From assembly GCF_025377685.1 (NCBI RefSeq), contig NZ_JACEHK010000002.1:587619-651618 (forward strand): a stretch of DNA of 64,000 nucleotides, in the 5' to 3' direction. Below, piece by piece: positions 9,706-18,945 of this stretch. The stretch is from Anaerobacillus sp. CMMVII. Lineage in GTDB: Bacteria > Bacillota > Bacilli > Bacillales > Anaerobacillaceae. The position numbers were made by a program, and so were the translations under genes. How positions within the stretch are numbered: the first letter of the stretch is position 1; every line of letters starts with the position of its first letter. The notes under the pieces were generated by a model. The model ran no database searches, was not told the DNA's origin, and worked only from the letters and a program-made list of their open reading frames with translations.

Positions 9706-10677
9706 ATGATAGAATTTAAAAGACATCGTCGCCTACGTCATACGGCAAATCTACGCTCAATGGTTAGAGAAACAGTGTTGAAGAAAGAGGATTTAATTTA
9801 TCCAATTTTTGTCATTGAAGGAGAAACAAATAAGAAAAATGAGGTTGCTTCAATGCCTGGAGTATACCAAATTTCTCTAGATTTATTAGAAGAAGAAATT
9901 AAGACGATTACAGAACTAGGAATAGTCTCAGTGATCGTGTTTGGAGTACCAAAAGAGAAAGATGAAGTTGGTACATCTGCTTATTGCGAAACAGGAATTG
10001 TTCAACAAGCAATTAAAAAGATTAAAGAACTAAATCATGAGTTAGTGGTCATTGCCGATACTTGTCTTTGTCAGTTTACGAACCACGGACATTGTGGTGT
10101 CATTGAAAATAATATGATCTTAAATGACCCTACTCTTGACTTATTAGCTAAGACTGCAGTTTCTCAAGCAAAAGCAGGTGCAGACGTTATTGCTCCTTCA
10201 AACATGATGGATGGGTTTGTAGCGGCTATTCGTCACGGTTTAGATGAAGCAGGCTTCGCACATGTTCCTATCATGTCTTATGCAGTGAAATATTCGTCAT
10301 CGTTCTATGGGCCGTTTCGTGATGCTGCACATAGTGCACCATCATTTGGTGACCGTAAAACATATCAAATGGATCCAGCTAACCGTTTAGAAGCTCTTCG
10401 CGAAGCTGAAAGTGATGTTCTTGAAGGTGCGGACTTTTTAATTGTAAAACCTGCTCTTTCTTACCTAGATATTATTCGTGAAGTAAAGGATCATTTTTCG
10501 TATCCTGTAGTTGCGTATAACGTGAGTGGTGAATACTCAATGATTAAAGCTGCGAGTTTAAATGGTTGGATTGATGAAAAAGCGGTTGTAATGGAAAAGC
10601 TACTAAGTATGAAGCGTGCTGGTGCAGATTTAATTATTACGTATTTTGCCAAAGACGTTGCTAAGTGGTTAAGTTAG
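9706..10677 (+). CDS. hemB: Delta-aminolevulinic acid dehydratase (porphobilinogen synthase)
   Basis: HemB condenses two 5-aminolevulinate molecules to porphobilinogen. The zinc-binding cysteines are seen in [14 protein letters not shown] (about residues 120-132), and the two Schiff-base lysines in [16 protein letters not shown] (about 195) and [11 protein letters not shown] (about 250). Length of 323 residues is standard. It starts directly after the hemD stop with the AGGGAGG ribosome site inside hemD. Confidence 0.97.
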   Translation: MIEFKRHRRLRHTANLRSMVRETVLKKEDLIYPIFVIEGETNKKNEVASMPGVYQISLDLLEEEIKTITELGIVSVIVFGVPKEKDEVGTSAYCETGIVQQAIKKIKELNHELVVIADTCLCQFTNHGHCGVIENNMILNDPTLDLLAKTAVSQAKAGADVIAPSNMMDGFVAAIRHGLDEAGFAHVPIMSYAVKYSSSFYGPFRDAAHSAPSFGDRKTYQMDPANRLEALREAESDVLEGADFLIVKPALSYLDIIREVKDHFSYPVVAYNVSGEYSMIKAASLNGWIDEKAVVMEKLLSMKRAGADLIITYFAKDVAKWLS

Positions 10678-10780
10678 TTTAGAGTTTATAGTGTAGAATT
10701 TAAAGTTGTTTTAGAGAATGCTTCGAGGCAAAACTTACAAACTCTACACTGTACACTTTACACTTTAAACTATAAGGGGG
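10678..10780. repeat. Heptad-arm inverted repeat element 2 (hemB-hemL)
   Basis: Left arm GTTTAGA, GTTTATA, GTGTAGA and related units, core ATGCTTCGAGGCAA, right arm of complementary units (CTCTACA, CTGTACA, CTTTACA, CTTTAAA). Same type and same 7-base period as the element before hemC; again between two hem genes of one operon. Confidence 0.85.
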
Positions 10781-10786
10781 ATTAAA

Positions 10787-12067
10787 ATGAGATCATTTGA
10801 AAAGTCTAGCGCTGCTTTTGCCAAAGCAAAGGAGTTAATGCCAGGTGGGGTAAATAGCCCTGTTCGCGCTTTTAAATCCGTTAAGATGGATCCTGTTTTT
10901 ATGGAACGTGGGAAGGGTTCAAAAATTTATGATATTGATGGCAATGAATACATAGATTACGTCCTTTCTTGGGGACCACTAGTACTTGGACATGCTGATG
11001 AGCAAGTGATTGAGGCATTGAAGAAATCAGCTGAATTAGGTACAAGCTTTGGGGCGCCAAGTGAACTAGAAACGAAGATGGCAGAACTAGTGATTGAACG
11101 AGTCCCGTCTGTGGAAGTTGTCCGAATGGTCAACTCTGGGACAGAAGCTACGATGAGTGCTTTGCGTTTGGCTCGTGGGTATACGAAGCGTAATAAAATT
11201 CTAAAGTTTGAAGGTTGTTACCATGGACATGGTGATTCACTACTAATTAAGGCTGGCTCTGGTGTTGCAACACTCGGTTTACCAGATAGTCCTGGAGTTC
11301 CTGAAGCTGTTGCGATGAATACTTTGACGGTTCCTTATAACGATTTAGAGAGCTTACGTTTTGCGTTTGAACAATACGGTGATGATATTGCGGCTGTCAT
11401 TCTTGAACCTGTTGCTGGAAATATGGGCGTGGTCCTTCCACAACCAGGATTTTTAGAGACGGTTCGTGAAATCACAGAGCAAAACGGAACATTACTTATT
11501 TTTGACGAAGTAATGACAGGTTTTCGCGTAGGCTATCATTGTGCTCAAGGTGTGTTAGGAGTAACACCTGACCTTACATGTTTAGGCAAAGTAATCGGTG
11601 GAGGCCTACCAGTTGGCGCTTACGGAGGTAAACGAGAAATCATGGAAATGATTGCTCCAAGCGGCCCGATTTATCAGGCAGGGACGTTGTCTGGAAATCC
11701 GTTAGCAATGACAGCAGGTTACGAAACTCTTTCACAATTGACTCCAGAACATTATGCTGAGTTTAATCGTCTCGGGAAAAAGCTAGCTACTGGGTTATCT
11801 GAAGCAGCTACCAAATATGGGATTGCTCACAGCACAAGTCAGGCTGGTTCCATGATAGGATTCTTCTTTACCGATGAAGAAGTAACAAATTACGAGAAAG
11901 CAAAAACATCTGATCTAGACCGATTTGCTACTTATTTCCGTTACATGCTAGAAGAAGGTGTGTCATTACCACCTTCGCAATTTGAAGGTATGTTCCTATC
12001 AACCAAGCATACAGATGAAGACATCGAAAAACAATTGCTGCCGCTGACAAGGCGTTTGCTAAATTAG
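10787..12067 (+). CDS. hemL: Glutamate-1-semialdehyde 2,1-aminomutase
   Basis: HemL converts glutamate-1-semialdehyde to 5-aminolevulinate, a PLP enzyme of aminotransferase class III. Seen are the N-terminal [11 protein letters not shown] signature, [17 protein letters not shown], and the PLP lysine in [18 protein letters not shown] (about residue 265). Length of 426 residues is typical. The start follows an AAGGGGG ribosome site. It is the last hem gene before a large terminator-like structure. Confidence 0.97.
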   Translation: MRSFEKSSAAFAKAKELMPGGVNSPVRAFKSVKMDPVFMERGKGSKIYDIDGNEYIDYVLSWGPLVLGHADEQVIEALKKSAELGTSFGAPSELETKMAELVIERVPSVEVVRMVNSGTEATMSALRLARGYTKRNKILKFEGCYHGHGDSLLIKAGSGVATLGLPDSPGVPEAVAMNTLTVPYNDLESLRFAFEQYGDDIAAVILEPVAGNMGVVLPQPGFLETVREITEQNGTLLIFDEVMTGFRVGYHCAQGVLGVTPDLTCLGKVIGGGLPVGAYGGKREIMEMIAPSGPIYQAGTLSGNPLAMTAGYETLSQLTPEHYAEFNRLGKKLATGLSEAATKYGIAHSTSQAGSMIGFFFTDEEVTNYEKAKTSDLDRFATYFRYMLEEGVSLPPSQFEGMFLSTKHTDEDIEKQLLPLTRRLLN

Positions 12068-12087
12068 TTAAATAATAGGAAATATAA

Positions 12088-12191
12088 AGACTGACCAAAA
12101 AAGTCGCCTACCTTGAATGGAACTTATTCATTTTTTGAATGAGATTTGATTAGTTGGGGTATAGGATACTAATTACGGTCAGTTTTTTTGT
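12088..12191 (+). terminator. Probable terminator of the hem operon
   Basis: ACTGACC (about 12091) and GGTCAGT (about 12178) close a stem-loop with an inner hairpin (TTCATTTTTTGAA), followed by TTTTTTT. The branched shape and long loop are unusual, so the exact fold is uncertain. Confidence 0.5.
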
Positions 12192-12337
12192 GGAAATTTC
12201 TTGATGCGAATATCGAAAAAAGCGCGTATTTTGTCTAAAGGTAGGTAAAAAGTCATGTAAAGTTATGGCAAAACGGTGCATAACTTGTAAAAAATGAGCG
12301 TTTTTAACTAAATATAGCTTTTAACAAAGCAGTAAGC

Positions 12338-12346
12338 TGATATAAT
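12338..12346 (+). promoter_or_regulatory. Extended -10 promoter of the pilus cluster
   Basis: TGATATAAT fits the extended -10 consensus TGNTATAAT about 60 bases before the pilin start; no good -35 is seen. The rest of the 12192-12406 gap shows no gene. Confidence 0.55.
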
Positions 12347-12406
12347 AAGTTGTAAAGCTTAGAAAGTCTCGAAAAATATTAAAACAAAAGGGAGAGGTAA
12401 TAAAAC

Positions 12407-12766
12407 ATGTTTAAAGCACTTATTCAACGTCTTAGAAAAGATCAACGTGGATTAACACTCATCGAGTTATTAGTAGTTATTGTTATTTTAGGGATTATTG
12501 CAGCGATTGCAATTCCGATGGTGATGGGGAATCAACAAACTGCTAATGCTAACACTAATGCGCAAAATAGAGCAATTCTTCAAGATGCTGTAAATAGGTA
12601 TAAAGTAATTAATAACGTAACTACTCTACCTTCTACAGGTATAGATTTAACTGCAGATGTTGATGGTGGTCCTTATATTGAAGCAATTCCTACATGTGCA
12701 GAAAATGCAACTCCATTTGTAGTGGCTGATACTGTAATAATCCCTTCAGGTTGTCTTGCACCATAA
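12407..12766 (+). CDS. Major type IV pilin (ComGC/PilA-like)
   Basis: The 119-residue protein has a short basic leader and the class III prepilin cleavage site QRG^LTLIELLVVI with Glu at +5, followed by a long hydrophobic helix that packs in the pilus core. The C-terminal part is small and has a DVDGGPYIEAIP turn and two cysteines (TCAE and SGC) that could form the closing disulfide. A strong GGGAGAGG ribosome site and its own terminator downstream suggest the highest expression of the cluster, as expected for the major subunit. It begins the pilus cluster. Confidence 0.9.
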   Translation: MFKALIQRLRKDQRGLTLIELLVVIVILGIIAAIAIPMVMGNQQTANANTNAQNRAILQDAVNRYKVINNVTTLPSTGIDLTADVDGGPYIEAIPTCAENATPFVVADTVIIPSGCLAP

Positions 12767-12775
12767 GTATTTATT

Positions 12776-12813
12776 AAAAGCTGTCGCTACGCTTAGATAG
12801 CGGCAGCTTTTTT
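12776..12813 (+). terminator. Hairpin terminator after the major pilin
   Basis: AAAAGCTGTCGCTA pairs with TAGCGGCAGCTTTT around an 8-base loop and is followed by T residues. It may let some transcription pass to pilD and the minor pilins, which would set pilin excess. Confidence 0.85.
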
Positions 12814-12850
12814 AAAATTAGTCCGAATCGAGAAAGAAAGGAAGAACATT

Positions 12851-13603
12851 ATGCTACTCATTGATATCTATGTCATCGTATTAGGATTACTATTAGGTAG
12901 TTTTTTTAATGTTGTTGCTATTCGATTGTTAAAAAATCAATCGGTCTCCTTTCCGCCTTCTCATTGTCCAAGCTGTAAGCATAAACTTTCCGTTTTTGAT
13001 TTATTTCCGGTAGTAAGCTATCTACTCTTACGTGGGAAATGTCGATATTGTAAAACGAAAATTTCCTCGCTTTATCCAGTTGGTGAAATGCTAACAGCTA
13101 CCTCAATTTTTGTCGTGTATAAGGTTGTCGGTTTGACACCTGAATTAATTCCTGCACTGATTTTAACGATTGTACTAATACTAGCTGTCTTAACAGATAT
13201 TCGCGAGAAACTAATCTTAGATGTGATCACATTTCCTGCTTTAGCTATTTTGCTCATTTTGCGATTTTTCATTGGCAGTGAGCCTTTTTGGTTTTATTTA
13301 GTTGGAGGAGTCGTTGGATTTTCTTTGCTCCTACTAATTGCAATTGTCAGTAAAGGAGGCATGGGCGGCGGAGATATTAAGCTCTATGCAGCCATCGGTG
13401 TCGCACTTGGACCATGGATGACGATCATGAGTCTCGTCCTTGCGTCCTTTGTTGGAACAATTGTAGGGATTACATTAATTGCCATAGGGGTATTAAAGCG
13501 TAAAGAACCTATTGCATTCGGCCCATTTATTTTTATCGGAACACTTGCCGCTTATTTGGTCGGTGAGGAAATATGGTATTGGTATATGAGTTTTATTTGG
13601 TAG
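12851..13603 (+). CDS. pilD: Prepilin peptidase (PilD/ComC type)
   Basis: An integral membrane aspartic protease that cleaves and N-methylates prepilins. It has the N-terminal zinc domain with two CxxC pairs (HCPSCKHKL and CRYCKTK), the first catalytic Asp in LTDIREKLILD, and the second in GGGDIKLYAAIG, with about seven membrane segments; 250 residues is the usual length. In B. subtilis the orthologue comC lies between folC and spoIIB; here that place is empty and the peptidase is inside the pilus cluster. Confidence 0.93.
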   Translation: MLLIDIYVIVLGLLLGSFFNVVAIRLLKNQSVSFPPSHCPSCKHKLSVFDLFPVVSYLLLRGKCRYCKTKISSLYPVGEMLTATSIFVVYKVVGLTPELIPALILTIVLILAVLTDIREKLILDVITFPALAILLILRFFIGSEPFWFYLVGGVVGFSLLLLIAIVSKGGMGGGDIKLYAAIGVALGPWMTIMSLVLASFVGTIVGITLIAIGVLKRKEPIAFGPFIFIGTLAAYLVGEEIWYWYMSFIW

Positions 13604-13614
13604 GAGTGAGGAAA

Positions 13615-14061
13615 TTGAAGAATGAAAAAGGTGTTACCCTCATAGAACTCTTAGTCTCTATCGTATTGTTAGGCATGATTATTGTCCCATTGCTTATGAT
13701 CATGACGGGGACCTCAACTCGTACTGTCACACAGGAGAGAGAAACAGGTAATTCATATATTGCCCAAGAGGTAATGGAGAAAGTTAGAAGTGGAAACGTT
13801 CGTTATCTTCTTCCTAATGGTCACTACTGTGCTAGTAATACTAGTGCATGCCAGGATCTTTTACCACTTCCGTTTGCTACAGAATTAGGTTTAGGGGATT
13901 ATCAGATCGTTGAGGTAGTAGTTGAAACATATTCAGATAATACGTCCTTTCATGAAGTTACAGTTATTGTCAGAAATGATGACAGGATTTCCTATGGTAC
14001 TGGAGACTTAGTTGAAAAGGAAAACCGTATTGAACTGATAACGGTGGTGAAACAAAAATGA
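13615..14061 (+). CDS. Minor pilin-like protein (PilV/GspI-like)
   Basis: Starts with TTG at 13615, five bases after GGAGTGAGG, giving MKNEKG^VTLIELLVSIVLLG, a clear prepilin signal with Glu +5. Longer frames upstream overlap pilD and hide this signal. The remaining domain contains EVMEKVRSGN and a pair of cysteines about residues 77 and 84. Overlap of its stop with the next start (ATGA) indicates translational coupling. The precise minor-pilin type is inferred from order only. Confidence 0.82.
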   Translation: MKNEKGVTLIELLVSIVLLGMIIVPLLMIMTGTSTRTVTQERETGNSYIAQEVMEKVRSGNVRYLLPNGHYCASNTSACQDLLPLPFATELGLGDYQIVEVVVETYSDNTSFHEVTVIVRNDDRISYGTGDLVEKENRIELITVVKQK

Positions 14062-14513
14062 AATTTAACAATAGAGGAATCACGTTAGTTGAACTACTCA
14101 TTACGATAACTCTAATGGCAGTTGTTTTGTCTCCTATTACGATGATTGTTATTTATACCTTGAAAACCGAACAACAAGTATCTACTAAAAATGAAGTACA
14201 GCGTGAAGCAAGGTTTATTATGGAGTATATGACAGAAAAAATGCGTGATAAAGATGTGTATTGGATAGAGAGTGGTCAAAATTTACATTTATGCTTATTT
14301 AACGGCAGCTCATGTACAGAAATATATTTAATCTATAATGAAAGTAATCAGCAAATGATTTTAGCCGATACAGGGCATGTCCTTTCTGAACACGTAACAA
14401 TAGAAGTGGAAACAGGAACGAATCCACCCAATCCTGCTGAGGTCATTTTAACGATTGATAAGTCAGGTGAAGTACTAGAATTAAAGAGTCATATTTATTA
14501 TAACCGCTTTTAA
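14058..14513 (+). CDS. Minor pilin-like protein (PilW/GspJ-like)
   Basis: 151 residues with the prepilin signal NNRG^ITLVELLITITLMAV, Glu at +5, and a variable domain rich in beta strands (EVQREARFIMEYM follows the helix, as in GspJ/PilW proteins). The start overlaps the previous stop by four bases. It is likely a priming-complex subunit of the pilus; the exact role is inference. Confidence 0.82.
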   Translation: MKFNNRGITLVELLITITLMAVVLSPITMIVIYTLKTEQQVSTKNEVQREARFIMEYMTEKMRDKDVYWIESGQNLHLCLFNGSSCTEIYLIYNESNQQMILADTGHVLSEHVTIEVETGTNPPNPAEVILTIDKSGEVLELKSHIYYNRF

Positions 14514-14531
14514 AGAGGAGATATAAAAACG

Positions 14532-15689
14532 ATGATTAATAAATATATTCAATCACAAACAGGTGGATCGCTAATCTTGGTTTTATTTATTATGTTATTT
14601 CTCTCCATCATTGGAACCATGTTGTTAAATCAAACGTTCTATAGTCAGCAAACAATCACTAAAAATGCAGTGGTCCAAGCTGAGTTTTACAAAGCGGAAG
14701 GTGCAATCGATTTAATGATAGATGAAATGAATAATTTTGTTGAAAACCCACCAGTTCAGTTTCTTGAATACGCCGACGGTACGCCGGTTTTAGATAATAA
14801 CAATGAACGAATTCCAATAGTCCGAAGTGGCCCCTTTTATTACTTGTATTATGGAGAGCCAAGAGTTAGGGAATTTACCATTGGTGGCGACACTATTGAG
14901 GTTGCAATCGTAGACATTGTATCGGAAGGTCTAAGTGATGAACGAAAAAAATATGATTACACGTTGGTTGCCAGTTTAAAATCCTCACCTGAAGTGAATG
15001 TAACGAGAGAAGTAACAATGACGACGGTTGTGGAAGACAAAACTGGAATCATTCGTATTATTAAAGAAGGGGATGAGGAGTTTATTTATCCTACGTTCCC
15101 TGGAAATCTTGGCGAGCGAATAAATTATCTTGTTTCGAGAAATTTGGCCAATAACACACCAAATTGGGAGCAAAATAGTAAAAAACCTAATGACCCAACT
15201 GTTACATTAGCTGACTTTCTTACTTTTTATGGTTTGAAAAGTATTCCTAATAACCTACCAAATTATCCAAACAATCCTCTTGTATATAATCCGGAAGGAA
15301 CAATTCGGTTATATAATGAGCTAACCGGAAGTGGGGGTAACCTAAATTTAGTTATCAAGCCAGGCAATTTGACTTACGCAAATAAGGTTGAATTTACAGG
15401 GTGTGGAAATAGTACAGTCGAAATAAGTGGAGTACTAATTGCAAACGAAGTCATTTTTCAAGGTAGTTGTAATTATAAAATATCAGGTGGCATCATTGCG
15501 AATCAATTTAAAATAGGAAGTGCAGAAAGCTCAACTAAGTTAATCACAGCTGGTGGTGGATTTGATGGTGGGGGCGGTGCTGGAGGCTATAAACATGTAT
15601 TTGACCCTATCTATGATAACTATACAGAAGCAGATTATCAATGGAGCTCAAAAGTGGACGAAGTTCTGAATTATGAAACCAAAAGATAA
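14532..15689 (+). CDS. PilX-like pilus assembly protein with beta-helix-like C-terminus
   Basis: The N-terminus has a polar leader QSQTGGSLILVLFIMLFL and one hydrophobic helix, similar to PilX/GspK proteins, but without the Glu +5 prepilin signature (GspK-type subunits also lack it). The last 110 residues look like a right-handed beta solenoid (repeated short strands NLTYANKVEFTG, VEISGVLIANEV, YKISGGIIANQF) ending in a Gly-rich turn. At 385 residues it is the largest candidate minor subunit and could sit at the pilus tip. This role is inference from family and order. Confidence 0.7.
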   Translation: MINKYIQSQTGGSLILVLFIMLFLSIIGTMLLNQTFYSQQTITKNAVVQAEFYKAEGAIDLMIDEMNNFVENPPVQFLEYADGTPVLDNNNERIPIVRSGPFYYLYYGEPRVREFTIGGDTIEVAIVDIVSEGLSDERKKYDYTLVASLKSSPEVNVTREVTMTTVVEDKTGIIRIIKEGDEEFIYPTFPGNLGERINYLVSRNLANNTPNWEQNSKKPNDPTVTLADFLTFYGLKSIPNNLPNYPNNPLVYNPEGTIRLYNELTGSGGNLNLVIKPGNLTYANKVEFTGCGNSTVEISGVLIANEVIFQGSCNYKISGGIIANQFKIGSAESSTKLITAGGGFDGGGGAGGYKHVFDPIYDNYTEADYQWSSKVDEVLNYETKR

Positions 15690-15716
15690 TAATATGACAG
15701 AGATTGAGGTGACTTC

Positions 15717-16891
15717 ATGTTTCTTTCTAATAAATACTCGGGAGTAGACTTTCGTGAACGGAAAATCGCATTTGCTACTATGAAATTGGACAAGGACCTT
15801 CCGATGGTACTTAGTCTGACGACAATTGATTCTAATCATAAAATCATTGATGGTGGGCGTTTAACTCATAGTGAGACTACAACTTCTGATCTTCGGAAAA
15901 TTTTGAGTAATAAGGATGTTTCAAAACTCTTGCACATCGCAATTCCAACACAATTTACACTTGTCCGAAAGATTAATTCACTACCAGATTTGGGAGAGGT
16001 TGAACTTTCTAGGCTTTTGCAATTTCAAATTGGTGAGAGTATCCACCTGCCATTTGAAGAGCCTGTTTATGATTTTGTCAAAATTGGTTCTATTCAACCG
16101 GAAAAAACGCAGGATGAGGATTTAGAATCCTTAGCGGGTGCAACCGATGCCAATCTAAAGGGGCCAAGAAGTGAAATTTTATTTTTGCAACCTCTAAGTC
16201 GCTTGCTGAAGATTTATCAAACGCTTGTCAAAATGCTGGGTTCAAACCAAAGTCTGCGGAGATACGTGGACTAGCCCTTCAAAGATTACTAATGTATGCT
16301 CAGCCTAATTGGTTAACCGGAACTGAAATGGTCGTTGATGTTTCGGAGGAGTCAATTGATTTACACATTTTTAAAGATGAGCTGATTATTTTTACTAGAA
16401 CAATGCCAATTGATCGAAGTCAATACTATAGAACCTTTACAAGCCCTGTAAGTGAGGACAATTTCGAAGCGACGTCGTTAGTACTAGAGACTACCTTATC
16501 ATTTCAGGAGGTTGACTTTGAGGATGTTGCAGCTACAACAGACGCCGCTAAAGGGGTCAGTGGCGGAACAACGGACATAACGAATTTGAGTTATGATGAA
16601 GCATCGTATTTAAGTGATCTCGTCAATGAAATTGAAAGAGCACAGAACTTCTTTCGCTATTCGTTAGATCAACGTGACAGTGAGTTTAAGCGAATTATTA
16701 TAACGGGCGAAGGGACGGAACGAGTCTTTAGCGAACTTAAGGAAAGGATGAACACTGAGGTATGTCGGATTGACTACAGTGCTATCATCCCCCCAGACTT
16801 TAATCAACTTGAATTATTAGATACTTGTAGTGTAGCCATTGGTCTAGCCATGCGAGCAAATGAGAAGAATGAAAGAACCAAGAAGAAATAA
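15717..16891 (+). CDS. pilM: PilM-like actin-fold pilus protein (one apparent frameshift)
   Basis: PilM is a cytoplasmic actin-like ATP-binding protein that binds the N-terminus of PilN. The start region FLSNKYSGVDFRERKIAFA is the first phosphate-loop strand, and MVVDVSEESIDLHIF with RIIITGEG later correspond to the other actin-fold strands. The frame breaks at about 16200 (AAGTCG for AAGTTCG); adding one T gives LSSLAEDLSNAC and a single protein of 391 codons, close to the family size. It is followed by pilN and pilO, the conserved order. Confidence 0.85.
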
Positions 16892-16931
16892 TGCCATCAT
16901 GTGACGGTTTCGTTAGATTGGAGTGAGGACA

Positions 16932-17486
16932 TTGAAAATTAGCATCAACTTACTACCAAATATAGAAAAAGAAAAAAGTTCAAATTTATTACTACTTCCG
17001 ATCGCTGGCCTAATTTTGATCATTGCGGCTTCAGCGGTTTTATTGTACTCATATATTAACTTATCCAAGGAAGTTGATCGGTTAGAACAAACGATCGCTT
17101 CAAGCATTGAAACCAAAAACGAGTTACAGCAAGCTTTTTCCATAAAGACCACAGGAATTACTGAACATAATATTATCGATCAGTACCAAAATGTAAATGA
17201 CTTTATTAATTCTATTTATAATGACACTGTTGGTTTGAAAACAAATGTTTATCAATTATTACCAGACAATGCGAACGTTGAAAGCTATGTTTTTACCATT
17301 GATGGTGATCTTCTTGTGACTGTAACGTTCCATTCAAAAGGAGACACGGCAATCTATCTTCATCGTCTCTTACAAGCTGATTTTGTAACGAGCGCCTTAG
17401 TCACTTCAATCAAAAGTGATATAGAGGATGCAAGTTACACTTCGCTTTTTGAGGTGAAGCTTAAAACGATGGAAGGTGAAGAATAA
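16932..17486 (+). CDS. pilN: PilN-like inner membrane pilus protein
   Basis: Short cytoplasmic start ISINLLPN, the conserved PilM-binding motif, then one membrane segment (LLLLPIAGLILIIAASAVLLY) and a coiled coil with a small ferredoxin-like domain. The TTG at 16932 is chosen because GGAGTGAGG lies just before it, the same arrangement as at 13615; a GTG at 16923 lies inside that site. PilN joins PilM and PilO in the alignment subcomplex. Confidence 0.87.
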   Translation: MKISINLLPNIEKEKSSNLLLLPIAGLILIIAASAVLLYSYINLSKEVDRLEQTIASSIETKNELQQAFSIKTTGITEHNIIDQYQNVNDFINSIYNDTVGLKTNVYQLLPDNANVESYVFTIDGDLLVTVTFHSKGDTAIYLHRLLQADFVTSALVTSIKSDIEDASYTSLFEVKLKTMEGEE

Positions 17487-18877
17487 TGGGTGAGTGGATG
17501 AAAGTTAATCAGAAATTATTACTATATCTTTTTATTATCCTAATTTTAAGTCTATTAGCCTTATATATGAATGTAATTAGACCTGTGTCTTTAGCGAAAG
17601 TAGAAAAAGAAACAGAATTAAATTCAATTGAAAACGAAATTCAAACATTCCAAATGATGATTGACAATCTTGAGCCACAAGACTTAACAGGTCAAGAACA
17701 AGCGAGTTTGTTAAAAAGTATTCCGATCCATCCCAATGTTGAACAAGTCATTGCTGATTTGGAGAAAACAGAACTTCAAACTAGAGTAGCGATTGATAGT
17801 ATTGCTATTGGCCTCGCACCGAATCCTATGACTTTAGTAAATGCTGAGCAAAGTCAAAGTTCCGAAATTACCGAGCAATGGCGGCATATTTTCCCTGAAG
17901 CTGTCTATCAAATTTTAAGTGAGAGAATCAACCCCGTCAGAGATGTTAAATTATCTTTTGTTGAGTTTACAGTAGCAGTCAATGGATTTGAGGAAGATGT
18001 TGATGTTTTTGTAAGTGAGCTAGAAAAACTTGATCGTACAGTTCATATTCAAAGTTATTTACTCAAAGAAAGTACCGAGTATCTAGAAGGAGTCAATGCA
18101 GAAATCATTTTCCGGGCATTTTATTGTGAAGATTTTGCGGCTTTTTTTGAAGGCGGGACTGGTTTTGAACTTGATTATACCTTTGACCCAAGTTTAATTA
18201 ATCGCTTTAAACCATCAATTGAAGACCCTACTGAACAAGAGGAAATGGTTGATCGTAATGATATTAATCCTGATCATTTTGATCATGATGAAACATCCAT
18301 GGATGATAATTACAAACATGACACAATTCGTAATGAAGGGGATAAGGTTTTTTACATTGTTCAAACTGGTGCCTATACAAACGTCTATTATTTAAATTAT
18401 GCTTTACAAACGTTGGTAAACAAAGGATTTCATCCAAAGGTTCTTGAGGGAAGAATGAATCTGATCTATACAGCAATTGATGTAAATGAGGCAGCCGCGA
18501 TTCGGAAAGCAGAGCACTTAACCAATTCGGGCTTTGCTTCATTTGCATTTACCTTCCCATTTAAAGCTGAACAGTCAGTCATTGACGAAGCATACGATGT
18601 TGTTGCTGCCATTTCAGAAGTCGGTAGAGAAGCACACTTACCAAGTGAGAGATTAACTGAAATTACAACAAAGATTGCAACCTATCTAACAAAAGCAGAC
18701 CAATTGTTGACTACAGCAAACCATAGCCGTAAAGTAACGCTTGAAAAGACAATGACCTCTCTAGTACAAGCAGAAGTTGTCCTTACTAATTATCAAACAA
18801 GTCAAGACCCCTCCTTATTATGGGAAGTTGAAGGTCTAATATTAGATTTCGTCTTACTATTGAACAGCAGTCATTAA
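17486..18877 (+). CDS. pilO: PilO-like pilus protein with a C-terminal SPOR domain
   Basis: A membrane segment near the start (LLLYLFIILILSLLALYM) is followed by a coiled coil and a PilO-like domain to about residue 245, then an acidic linker with DNDINPDHFDHDE-like composition and a SPOR-type domain (VFYIVQTGAYTNVYYLNYA, about 288-365), and a helical tail. SPOR domains bind denuded peptidoglycan at septa. At 463 residues it is about twice the length of PilO. The start overlaps the pilN stop by one base. The fusion would tie the pilus machine to the cell wall. Confidence 0.82.
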   Translation: MGEWMKVNQKLLLYLFIILILSLLALYMNVIRPVSLAKVEKETELNSIENEIQTFQMMIDNLEPQDLTGQEQASLLKSIPIHPNVEQVIADLEKTELQTRVAIDSIAIGLAPNPMTLVNAEQSQSSEITEQWRHIFPEAVYQILSERINPVRDVKLSFVEFTVAVNGFEEDVDVFVSELEKLDRTVHIQSYLLKESTEYLEGVNAEIIFRAFYCEDFAAFFEGGTGFELDYTFDPSLINRFKPSIEDPTEQEEMVDRNDINPDHFDHDETSMDDNYKHDTIRNEGDKVFYIVQTGAYTNVYYLNYALQTLVNKGFHPKVLEGRMNLIYTAIDVNEAAAIRKAEHLTNSGFASFAFTFPFKAEQSVIDEAYDVVAAISEVGREAHLPSERLTEITTKIATYLTKADQLLTTANHSRKVTLEKTMTSLVQAEVVLTNYQTSQDPSLLWEVEGLILDFVLLLNSSH

Positions 18878-18945
18878 GACAAAAGGTCCACAGATATACG
18901 TGCATTCCCATTTGGGAAAAACGTAAAGGAAGGAGCGAAAAGCGA

